A stretch of DNA of 64,000 nucleotides from assembly GCA_023105745.1 (NCBI GenBank), contig JALGQZ010000007.1, forward strand, positions 4,881,592 through 4,945,591. Reading direction: 5' to 3'. How positions within the stretch are numbered: the first letter of the stretch is position 1; each line of letters opens with the position of its first letter. A program made the translations under genes and the position numbers. Shown piece after piece: positions 56,267 to 64,000 of the stretch. The notes below the pieces were generated by a model, which saw nothing but the letters and a program-made list of their open reading frames with translations, had not been told where the DNA came from and made no database searches. Origin of the DNA: Austropuccinia psidii. Lineage: Eukaryota > Basidiomycota > Pucciniomycetes > Pucciniales > Sphaerophragmiaceae.

Positions 56267-59200
56267 TCAAACTCTTGAGGCATTTGGGCCAGGCTTGTCT
56301 GGATACAAAGTGTGAAAGTCCTTGACAAGGTCTGGAGAGTTGGTAAGGTTGGAAGCTGGTTCCCAAGTTGTTCTTTCTGGGTCTTCATTGAATCCTTTCC
56401 ACTCCACTAAATACCATAATGAACCTCTCTTGAGTTTTGAGTCCAGAACCTGAGCCACTTCCCATTCTTCTTGCTCTTCCACTATTACTGGAGGTGGTGG
56501 CAATTGGTGTCGATTTGGGATAGTTGATTGCTTCACTGGTTCTAACAAGGACACATGGAAAACAGGGTGAACTGACTTCCATTGTTGAGGCAACTTGAGG
56601 TGATATGCATGGCTGCCAATCTTCTTCAGAACTTCAAAAGGTCCCAACCATCTTTCTGAGAGCTTCTTGGTGGGTCTTGTTGTCTTGATGTTCTTGGAGG
56701 CTAGCCATACTTTGTCCCCAGGTTGGAAATCAGGTGGAATTGCTCTATTTCTATCTGCATACTTCTTGAATCTTCTTATTGCTGACTCTAATTCTTCTTT
56801 GACAACTTGCTGTACTGATTGGAGTTTTGTTGATAAATTTCCAGCAGGTGAATCTTGAGAAACATGGATTGAGTCAAAGCTGGGATTTCTTCCATAAATG
56901 GTGAAAAAAGGTGATTGCTTTGTGGATGAATGTTCTGCATTATTATAGGCAAATTCAGCCAGAGGGAGCCAGGTGTGCCAGTCATCTTGATGGTAACTGA
57001 CATACATCCGAAGATACTGTTCTAGAATCTGATTTACCCTCTCTGTCTGTCCATCTGTTTCAGGGTGAAATGCAGTTGAAAGATCTCTTGATATCTTGAG
57101 CTGCTGACATAATTGGGTCCAAAATGATGAAACAAATAATGAACCTCTATCACTAACAATACTGATTGGAAGACCATGTTTGGAAAAGACATGACTAATG
57201 AATATTTGAGCTAAGTCCAAAGCAGTGATTGTTGAATAAGTTGGAATAAATATTGCCATTTTTGAAAATCTGTCTACAACTACTAAAATGGAATCAAAGT
57301 TGCTTGACAAGGGCAATTGAGTGATAAAGTCCATTGATAAAGAATTCCAAGGACCAGATGGAATTTGAAGAGGCTTGAGTAATCCAAACTTCTTATGGTG
57401 GATGTTCTTGTTTCTTGAACATTGCTGACATGAGGACACATAGTCCTTGATGATTTGATTCATGCCAGCCCAATAAAAATCCCTCTTGATGAGCTTGAGG
57501 GTCTTCTCCTGGCCAGGATGGCCAGCCAATGGTGAATCATGACGCCTTTGAAGAATATCCAATTGAACTTCATGATTGCTTGGAATAACTACTCTATCTT
57601 TGAACAATAACAAATTTGCTTGAGGTTCAAGAGAATAGTCTGGGACTGATTCTCCTCTTGCTAATTTCTTGAGGATCTCCTTATAGTCTTTGTCTTGCCA
57701 TACTTGTCTTTGGATCTGATCAACTAAATCTGAAAACATTTCAACTTTTATGGAAAAGAATCTTGACTCTTGAATTTCATTCTGCTTGAGAACTTGATGA
57801 AAGTTTTGAGGATTCTTGCTGATGAAATCCACCCCCCTCTCTGGGTACACGTCGTCCCGACGTGACAAGGCATCTGGTAAAGTGGCCAGCCTGCCTGGGC
57901 GGTAAGTGATAACAAAGTGAAATTCAGACAAAAATTCAGCCCAACGGGCTTGACGACGAGTAAGGACTTTAGAGGACATAAAATATTGGAGAGAACAATG
58001 GTCTGTCAAGACCTCAAAGGAATCAGAAAGAGAAAGGAGAAAGGCTCTCCAGCGCTTGAGAGCCCAAACTATGCCAAGGAGTTCCTTGTCATGAATTTCA
58101 TAGTTGAGTTCAGCTGGTAAGAGCTTGCGACTATCAAATGCAATGGGATGCTTTCCTGAGTCATTCACCTGACTCAGTACAGCACCCAAGGCATAATCAG
58201 AGGCATCAGTCTCTACAATAGTTGGGAGAGAAGGATTAAAATGAGAGAGGATAGGAGCAGTGGTGAAAGCTTCTTTGAGTATCTGAAACTGGCTAAGAGC
58301 TTCCTCATTGAAGATGAAGGGAGAATCTTTTTTGAGAAGGGAAGTGAGAGCAGAGATTTTTTTGGAATAATTTTTAATGAAACGACGATAAAAGTTGGCA
58401 AAGCCAAGAAAAGATTGGAGGGCCTTGATGTTCTTGGGCTGAGGCCAATTGAGGATTTGTTGAACTTTTGAAGAATCCATCTTGAGGCCATCACTTGAAA
58501 CAACATAGCCCAAGTATTCCACACTTGAGGCATGGAATACACACTTGGAGGCTTTAGCAAACAAGTTATTGTCTCTCAGTCTTTGGAGAACAGAGGCCAC
58601 ATGTTTAACATGTTCATCCAAAGAGCTAGAGAAGACCATAATATCATCTAAGTACACTACAACAAAAATATCCAAATAATCTGCAAAGATATCATTCACA
58701 AGATTTTGGAATGAAGCTGGAGCATTGGTTAAGCCAAATGGCATAACCAAATACTCATAACTGCCATATTTGGTTCTAAAGGCAGTTAAATGCTCATCCC
58801 CCTCTTTAATTCTCAGGAGATTATAAGCACCACGCAGATCTATCTTGGAGAAGATAGTAGCACCGTTAAAGACGGTAAGAAGCTGATTCATTGGAGGAAC
58901 AGGATACCTGTTCTTCCTAGTGACAGCATTAAGTTTGCGGTAGTCAACACACAAACGAAGACCACCATCCTTTTTCTTAACAAAAAGGACAGGTGCTCCT
59001 GTTGAGGAGGAGCTTGGTCTGATGAAACCTTTCTCTACATTCTCTGAAATGTAGGCCCGCAGTGTTTCTGACTCATTCTTTGATAAAGAGTAGATAACAC
59101 CAACTGGAGGTAGAAGACCCTCCAGTTCGATATGATGATCACAGGCACGGTGTGGAGGAAGTTTCTCTGCTTTCACTTTGGAGAATACATCCAAATATTT

Positions 59201-59968
59201 GTGATAAACAGGAGGGACTACCTTCAGCACAGTTTCAATCTCTTCTGGCTCTTCCTCCTCATCCCACTGCTCCTCCAGGGAGGCATGAAAAGATAAAGGA
59301 GGAAGGTCCATATCCCCTTGAAAGAGATGAAGTGAAGATATAGCAACATCTTCTCCAACATCTTTTATCTCTTTGAAGACTTCATCTCTTAATGGAAGTA
59401 ATGACTGAGAGGGAAAAATGGAAGGGATATGGACAGAAGGAGGAAGGGAAGGTGTCTTAAGTTCACCAACCAGAGCAACACTGTTGACAGCAGTGGATAA
59501 GTCATTACTAGTAGAAGAAATAATGCCACTAGAATCCTTATGACTAGAATCATAGGTGATCAATCCATTTTTCCAATCAATAATGGGATTAAAATGGTAA
59601 AGAAAATCATAGCCCAATATTAGGTCTTCTCCCTTGGGTGAATCTATGATAAAGAAATCCCATTCAAAGCTTGGGAAGGAAGGTAAATCAACAACCCACT
59701 TGGTATAATGAGTGATGAACAGGGAAGTGGATTCACTGGAATCCAGAATGAAAAGAGGAATCTTTTCAGGGAGCTCTGACATGGTCAATGAGTACTTGAG
59801 AACAAAATTCTTTGCAATAAAGGAGTTTGTAGCACCAGAATCAATGAGAATACTATAAAAAATATCAGAGATTGAAGAAAAAATAAGAAATTTTAAAGAT
59901 TTCTTGACACTAGTATTCAGAGTGCACAATTGTGCTCTTGAAGGAAATAAGTGAGAACCATTGAACAC
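56267..59968 (-). CDS. pol: Pol polyprotein of element B: protease, RT, RNase H, integrase, chromodomain (1233 aa)
   Basis: Complete Gypsy Pol. Aspartic protease LIDSGATNSF (D43). Reverse transcriptase with FVKKKDGGLRLCVDYRKLN, FGLTNAPASFQ and YLDD at 439-442. RNase H with VETDASDYALGAVLSQ and NYEIHDKELLGIVWALK. Integrase zinc finger ending CQQC (C847 and C850), then core residues in SMDFITQLP, VSDRGSLF and HPETDGQTERVNQ (D, D, E). At the C-terminus, after HPVFHVSLLEP, a chromodomain (EEWEVAQVLDSKLKRGSLWYLVEWKG...TTWEPASNL), which directs chromoviruses to particular chromatin. The frame is -1 to Gag and begins without ATG, so it is made as Gag-Pol by frameshifting; GTG 59968 is only the first listed codon. 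The frame is intact and ends before the 3' region. Confidence 0.95.
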   Translation of the reverse strand: MFNGSHLFPSRAQLCTLNTSVKKSLKFLIFSSISDIFYSILIDSGATNSFIAKNFVLKYSLTMSELPEKIPLFILDSSESTSLFITHYTKWVVDLPSFPSFEWDFFIIDSPKGEDLILGYDFLYHFNPIIDWKNGLITYDSSHKDSSGIISSTSNDLSTAVNSVALVGELKTPSLPPSVHIPSIFPSQSLLPLRDEVFKEIKDVGEDVAISSLHLFQGDMDLPPLSFHASLEEQWDEEEEPEEIETVLKVVPPVYHKYLDVFSKVKAEKLPPHRACDHHIELEGLLPPVGVIYSLSKNESETLRAYISENVEKGFIRPSSSSTGAPVLFVKKKDGGLRLCVDYRKLNAVTRKNRYPVPPMNQLLTVFNGATIFSKIDLRGAYNLLRIKEGDEHLTAFRTKYGSYEYLVMPFGLTNAPASFQNLVNDIFADYLDIFVVVYLDDIMVFSSSLDEHVKHVASVLQRLRDNNLFAKASKCVFHASSVEYLGYVVSSDGLKMDSSKVQQILNWPQPKNIKALQSFLGFANFYRRFIKNYSKKISALTSLLKKDSPFIFNEEALSQFQILKEAFTTAPILSHFNPSLPTIVETDASDYALGAVLSQVNDSGKHPIAFDSRKLLPAELNYEIHDKELLGIVWALKRWRAFLLSLSDSFEVLTDHCSLQYFMSSKVLTRRQARWAEFLSEFHFVITYRPGRLATLPDALSRRDDVYPERGVDFISKNPQNFHQVLKQNEIQESRFFSIKVEMFSDLVDQIQRQVWQDKDYKEILKKLARGESVPDYSLEPQANLLLFKDRVVIPSNHEVQLDILQRRHDSPLAGHPGQEKTLKLIKRDFYWAGMNQIIKDYVSSCQQCSRNKNIHHKKFGLLKPLQIPSGPWNSLSMDFITQLPLSSNFDSILVVVDRFSKMAIFIPTYSTITALDLAQIFISHVFSKHGLPISIVSDRGSLFVSSFWTQLCQQLKISRDLSTAFHPETDGQTERVNQILEQYLRMYVSYHQDDWHTWLPLAEFAYNNAEHSSTKQSPFFTIYGRNPSFDSIHVSQDSPAGNLSTKLQSVQQVVKEELESAIRRFKKYADRNRAIPPDFQPGDKVWLASKNIKTTRPTKKLSERWLGPFEVLKKIGSHAYHLKLPQQWKSVHPVFHVSLLEPVKQSTIPNRHQLPPPPVIVEEQEEWEVAQVLDSKLKRGSLWYLVEWKGFNEDPERTTWEPASNLTNSPDLVKDFHTLYPDKPGPNASRV

Positions 59969-59982
59969 ATCATGATTCCCAC

Positions 59983-61341
59983 TCAGGCTTTTCCCTGCTT
60001 GCTAGGGAAGCCTTTTGATGACCCTTGCCTATTCTCAGGCCTCTTGAAGCATTTTTCAAATGGGTGCTTTCCACCACAATAATTGCACAAGCCTTCTTTG
60101 ATCCTCCTCTCCTTTTCAGAACCAATTAATTTGTTGTCCTTATTGAGGAGAGCAGCATGAGGCTTGTCTTTGGACACTTGAAAATTCTTCCCCTTCTTAT
60201 TCTTCTTATGATAAGGCTTCTTTGATGATGAACTTTGAGGAGGCTTGGAGGAGTTGGATCCACTGATTGGAGGCTTCTTCTCTTGATGACTGCCCTTTTC
60301 CTTCTGCCTCTCATGGTACCTGGTATCTAATTCCAAGGTGATATCCATGAGTTCTTGAAGACTATCAAAAGTTCCAGGGTGAGAAGCCAATTGGTCCAAC
60401 AATCTTGATGCCAAGCCTCTTCTATACACATGAATATAGGCCCTTTCCCCCCAGTCTCCAATTCTTGACATTAAACTTCTGAAATCAGCTATGTACAAGG
60501 AAACTTGACCACTTTCCCTCATCCTCAAATTGTCCAACTCTTGTTCAGCTTTTCTGACTTCATTGGGATCACCAAACAGAGTGAATAACTGGGTTTCAAA
60601 CAACTGCCAGTTATTGAGGAGGTAAGAAGGGTCTTCATTGGAGATATTTGAGAGGTAAGGTTCAATCCATTTGCCAGCTCTACCAGTAAGAAAGGAAGTT
60701 GAATAAAGCACCTTCTTCCTGTCAGAGAAGAAGTTTGCTGGGTCATTATGAAAGATTAATTGACAGGATTGAATGAATCCTCTCAATTTATGAGCTTTAG
60801 TACCATCAAAAGAATCAGGTGCCTTCATTGATGGAGTCTTGAATGCAGGGACTTTTGAAGTGTCCCTTGGGGCAACTGCTTGAGTGAGTTGTCCCATAAA
60901 CTGAGTCATTTGCTCCATCATCTTGAGGAAATTTGGTTCAGCTTGAGAGACAGAAGGTTGATTAGAAAGGGCTAGATTTGGAGTCTCAGGAGCTTCAGTA
61001 GCACCTGCCAAGGCAGCTGCCACTTCAGTCTCCTCAGATTCTTCCTCTTCCACAGACTCCTCCCCCTCCTCATCTTCAGCTTCCCCCAATCTACTTCTAG
61101 GCCCTTGAGAAACACCAGGATAACCACCCAATAGTCCAGAGAATGATCTTGATCTTCTAGACTTCACACCTCCTCTTCTGGAGGGTGCTGCTCCTTCCAT
61201 TGGTGGTCCTCTGTCCAGATTTGCACTCAGTTGATGAACTGATGGTGTGCGGTCAAGAGGAGCCCTTGGTGTAGGAGTGAGAACAGCTTGATGTCTCTGG
61301 GATCTTGTATTCTTGGCTGGGGGACTATGCTGAACTGGCAT
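59983..61341 (-). CDS. gag: Gag polyprotein of element B (452 aa)
   Basis: Capsid precursor starting at MPVQHSPPAKNTRSQ, as in element A. The N-terminal 160 residues are Pro/Ser-rich with an acidic stretch (EDEEGEESVEEEES). The Gag helical domain spans about 180-340 (APDSFDGTKAHKLRGFIQSC, AGKWIEPYLS, LFTLFGDPNEVRKAE). A basic linker leads to the zinc knuckle CNYCGGKHPFEKC (CX2CX3HX4C). The TGA stop follows the slippery heptamer. Compared with the other Gag, the core is close to collinear and the N-terminal linker varies. Confidence 0.93.
   Translation of the reverse strand: MPVQHSPPAKNTRSQRHQAVLTPTPRAPLDRTPSVHQLSANLDRGPPMEGAAPSRRGGVKSRRSRSFSGLLGGYPGVSQGPRSRLGEAEDEEGEESVEEEESEETEVAAALAGATEAPETPNLALSNQPSVSQAEPNFLKMMEQMTQFMGQLTQAVAPRDTSKVPAFKTPSMKAPDSFDGTKAHKLRGFIQSCQLIFHNDPANFFSDRKKVLYSTSFLTGRAGKWIEPYLSNISNEDPSYLLNNWQLFETQLFTLFGDPNEVRKAEQELDNLRMRESGQVSLYIADFRSLMSRIGDWGERAYIHVYRRGLASRLLDQLASHPGTFDSLQELMDITLELDTRYHERQKEKGSHQEKKPPISGSNSSKPPQSSSSKKPYHKKNKKGKNFQVSKDKPHAALLNKDNKLIGSEKERRIKEGLCNYCGGKHPFEKCFKRPENRQGSSKGFPSKQGKA
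59989..59995 (-). promoter_or_regulatory. Gag/Pol -1 ribosomal frameshift site, element B
   Basis: GGGAAAA on the minus strand in phase G-GGA-AAA, two codons before the Gag TGA (59985-59983). After slippage the frame AGC CTG AGT GGG AAT runs into Pol. Same site as in element A. Confidence 0.78.
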
Positions 61342-62029
61342 TATGAAAGAAGAATGAATAAAAACTTGATGATACTTTGAATAAAATAAGGCTTGACCAA
61401 ATCAAATTAAATGAGAATCTTGATGATCTTGAAGAATTAATAAACAGTCTTGAAGTGATTCAATATGAATAAATCTTGAAGAGTGAAGATGACAAAGTCA
61501 AATTCTTATGAATAATCAATTTCAATCAATAAGTCAAATCAAGTCAATCAAAATCAAATCAATTAATCAAATCAAAACTTGAGGATAAATCAGGTATCTT
61601 GAAGAATCAAATCAAGTCAATCAAATCAAATCAAATCAATCAGGTCAATTCAAAATCTTGAGGTGAAATCAATGTCTTGAACAATCAATCAATCAATCAA
61701 TCAATAATCTTGAGAAATTTCAATCAAAACCACTGAATACCCCAAATCAATAAATCCCTGAATAATGAATCAATTAACCCAAATAATTCCACTCAAATAA
61801 CCTGATAAAACCCTGAATTCAGACAAAAGAGAAATTAAGATGATAGAGAATAAAGAGAATTGGTCAGCAGAATAGAGAAATTAGAAAGAATAAATTTTCA
61901 TGAGGATGAAATGAGAGAGATGAAAATTGATGAAAATCATAAAATCATTAAAGTTCATAATCATTAAAAGATCATAATAGAAGAATGAGAGAAATGAATA
62001 AAATGAATGAAAAGAAAGAAGCAATTATG
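61342..62029 (-). other. Low-complexity untranslated leader of element B
   Basis: TGATT/AATCA-rich leader with repeated TCTTGA segments between the primer-binding site and Gag; no coding frame. Parallel to 2764-3503 in element A. Confidence 0.6.
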
Positions 62030-62043
62030 AGTTAATTAAAATA
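62030..62043 (-). promoter_or_regulatory. Self-primer binding site of element B
   Basis: 14 nt, one base inside the LTR end, perfectly complementary in the transcript to 62403-62416 in the LTR. It differs from the element A site at one position, and the LTR partner differs in the matching way. Confidence 0.75.
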
Positions 62044-62416
62044 ATGTCACAGGGGCTCTTCTAAAATGAAGAGGGCCTGGCACTCAGTGAACAGACTTAC
62101 TTATGGAGGGCTCAGAAGGAAATACTCAATTGATAAGAGGAATGGAGTAAGAGGATAAATTCCTAGTCATAAAATAATAAGCATAAAAGATAAGAGAGAC
62201 AAAACAAAAGCAATAATAAAGAGCCAACCACAAATAATCCTGAGTCACTGTTTCAACCTGTTCAGAAAAGAGAAAAGGATTAATAAAGGATATGGCCACC
62301 AGGACTCTACTGAACAGGTGAGGGAAGGCAAAGACTAACTTAATAATTAATAAAATAATATTCCAAAAGTGAGAATAAAATAATATTAAATAATAAATCA
62401 ACTATTTTAATTAACT

Positions 62417-62460
62417 GGGGGAAAAACCCCCAGGTGGGTGAAGAGGGGCTGGTATATGTG
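62417..62460 (-). promoter_or_regulatory. Core promoter of element B
   Basis: TATA-like CACATATACC at 62451-62460, 35-44 bp upstream of the self-primer sequence at the inferred transcript start (62416). Motif and spacing agree with element A. Confidence 0.58.
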
Positions 62461-62497
62461 AGAAATACCAGCCTTGGAGTTTGAGTGTTGAGATACT

Positions 62498-62708
62498 TGT
62501 CTGTATGCTGGAAGAAGTTGGATGTGGGATTGAATCCTGTATTGGTGAATCCAATACAGGTTATACAGTCAATACAGGTATTTGCACCTGTATTGATTAC
62601 AGGCCTGTATTTGGTGAATCCTGTATTTGGGTCTTGCCTGTATGAACTGTATTGAGGTCTGAAACTGTATTTGGATCTTGCCTGTATGAAAACTGTATTT
62701 GGATAATC
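62498..62708 (-). promoter_or_regulatory. CTGTAT/ATACAG repeat cluster in U3 of element B
   Basis: Thirteen CTGTAT or ATACAG hexamers in about 210 bp, in both orientations, often as CCTGTATTTGG or AATACAGG. Upstream of the promoter, so a candidate enhancer. Repeated in the 3' LTR. Confidence 0.6.
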
Positions 62709-62812
62709 TTGAATGAAACCCCCTTGCTGATTGGGTTTTGAGGGGTATCAATGAAGTAATGATTGTGGAATATGATTGGTAATGCCCCTGCCTCCTTGGC
62801 TGTGACAGTAAC

Positions 62813-64000
62813 AATGAAAGTAGATACAGAAATGTTACAGGATCTCTACTGAGCACAACTGAATAAATAAGGCTCAGAATCAAAATGTACTGAAAGAATG
62901 TTTCTTGGGATTCATCTTGGTTTTTATTATCAAGTAATTGGTGATTATCTACTCAATATATATATATTTTCCCAAAACATATTTTGTATAAAATACTTTG
63001 TAAAGGTTTTTTTTATTAGAAGACCTCATTTTGAAGAAATTGAAGACAAGAAAATAAAAAATGGGAATGTTTGAAATAATTTGATAGGGTCTCAATTGCA
63101 GAAAAAATTTACTGAAGATTGATTGGTTTACATTAAATATTACTATCAAACAATAATATAAGCTTAAATAGTATTATTTAACTAAATACAAATTCATGTA
63201 GCGATGAATAGCTATATCTCAAGAGAGGATTGAAAATAAATTGATTTATGTATTTCCCAACCAATTTGGGTAATCAATCCAAATAAATATTTATATGCAA
63301 ACTCTAACTAGAAAAATAAAACCCTCATAGAAACAAAATTCAAATTAAAATTAAATAATCCTATGTGTATTTTATCTGTGTAATATTTTGAGATGATAAT
63401 GATTAATCACTATATATGATGATTTATTGAAGATATATTAGAATATATGTGAAGAATTTCATGTAGTGGGTTGAAATAATTTTGACCAATCCTGTGTTGA
63501 AATTGAGATAAAGGGTGAGAGAAAATGAAAATAATCCTTGGGACAAGGTGGTAATAAATGTAAAGATCTTATGTACTCAGTTTTAAGTTAAATGTAAAAT
63601 ATCTGAGAGTATTACTTAAAGAATATGAAAAAGGCCAACCCTAATCAGCCCAGCTCTAAGTAAAGAAAGAAAAAAAATTATACTGAGATATGAACCAAGT
63701 GGAGAATTGAATAATTTGGAGATACATATGGAGACATGACTGAAGTTAATGATGAGTTAATTGGGAGTTAAATATAGAGATATGTTATGAGTTAATTCTG
63801 AGTTAACTTGGAGACATCAGACAAAATCCTTGTAAGGGACTTGCAGGCAGGTCCAAGTGAAATCACCCCAGTGAGAGGTTCAACCTAGCATCCCACTGGG
63901 AATAACTTGAAGAAAGTTCCCAGGGGATATGTCTCAAAGAGATAGACTTCAAAGACCTTATGGTAACTACCAAAGGTTGTAATCCCACCAGAAAGTTAAG
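62813..64000. other. AT-rich flank to the window end, nothing recognised
   Basis: No gene or terminal repeat identified. The last 170 bases are somewhat richer in GC (CAGTGAGAGGTTCAACC...), perhaps the edge of another repeat. Confidence 0.45.

Larger units (their letters stand above)
52472..62807 (-). mobile_element. Complete Ty3/Gypsy chromovirus, element B (10.3 kb)
   Basis: Flanked by a 5-bp duplication GTAAC (52467-52471 and 62808-62812) and bounded by 763-bp LTRs, minus-strand orientation. From its 5' end: LTR 62807-62045, self-primer site 62043-62030, leader, Gag 61341-59983, -1 frameshift site, Pol to 56267, a 3-kb 3' region with an antisense gene and a TGCGCA array, polypurine tract 53247-53238, LTR 53234-52472. 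Gag and Pol frames are uninterrupted and the LTRs look identical in the parts compared, so it is probably recent and may be mobile. It shares Gag and Pol style with element A, but its LTR is less than half as long. Confidence 0.94.
62045..62807 (-). repeat. 5' LTR of element B
   Basis: 763 bp, the same as 52472-53234. U3 is inferred as 62807-62417 and R-U5 as 62416-62045. The CTGTAT/ATACAG cluster lies at 62498-62708. Confidence 0.93.

Noticed and set aside
63830..64000. Possible start of another LTR element at the right edge
   Set aside because: Slightly higher GC and non-random look, but no TG...CA pair, duplication or coding sequence can be shown inside the window.

Overview
The window looks like repeat-packed nuclear DNA of a basidiomycete, most probably a rust fungus (Pucciniales). 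The evidence is very AT-rich spacers, short GT-AG introns, chromodomain Ty3/Gypsy elements with long LTRs, and TET/JBP-like 2OG-Fe(II) oxygenases of a kind that is multiplied in rusts. The Gag/Pol style reminds me of the myrtle rust Austropuccinia psidii. That is recognition from memory, not a search result. I see no housekeeping gene, tRNA, rRNA or CRISPR array. The only host-like gene is a decayed SAM-PH scaffold gene.

Layout. (1) 1-17409: Gypsy element A on the minus strand, cut by the left window edge. Pol is open to the edge, Gag is intact and joined to Pol by a -1 frameshift site. Its 1.69-kb 5' LTR is split by a second element. (2) 5058-17250: a 12.2-kb plus-strand LTR element with near-identical 1.98-kb LTRs and an ACGT target duplication. 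It encodes only a 1036-aa Gag-protease protein and then 4.7 kb of non-coding DNA rich in repeated small hairpins. (3) 17461-23389: a helical protein gene of unknown function (I-A) followed by a TET/JBP-like oxygenase gene (TET-I). (4) 24383-45186: a 20.8-kb CACTA-type DNA transposon with 46-bp TIRs and a 3-bp ATT target duplication. It carries II-A (paralogue of I-A), TET-II, a cysteine-cluster protein, a SNF2 ATPase, a protein of unknown function and a Tnp2 transposase, with three internal repeat arrays and six copies of a 24-bp palindrome. (5) 45256-49690: a dead SAM-PH gene. (6) 52472-62807: complete Gypsy element B on the minus strand with 763-bp LTRs, GTAAC target duplication, Gag, a 1233-aa Pol with chromodomain, and an extra spliced gene in antisense orientation. 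(7) Both AT-rich spacers, 49691-52466 and 62813-64000, hold nothing I recognise.

How parts work together. The large CACTA element joins a cut-and-paste transposase to a chromatin package: a TET/JBP-like oxygenase, a SNF2 ATPase and accessory proteins. The helical gene plus TET pair occurs twice with a shared intron position, so it behaves as a module. The cysteine-cluster protein of the CACTA element has a relative encoded antisense inside Gypsy element B, so unrelated transposon classes share an accessory domain. Both Gypsy elements show a Tf1-like self-priming arrangement: 14 nt at the inferred transcript start is complementary to the primer-binding site, and one base pair differs between the elements in a compensated way.
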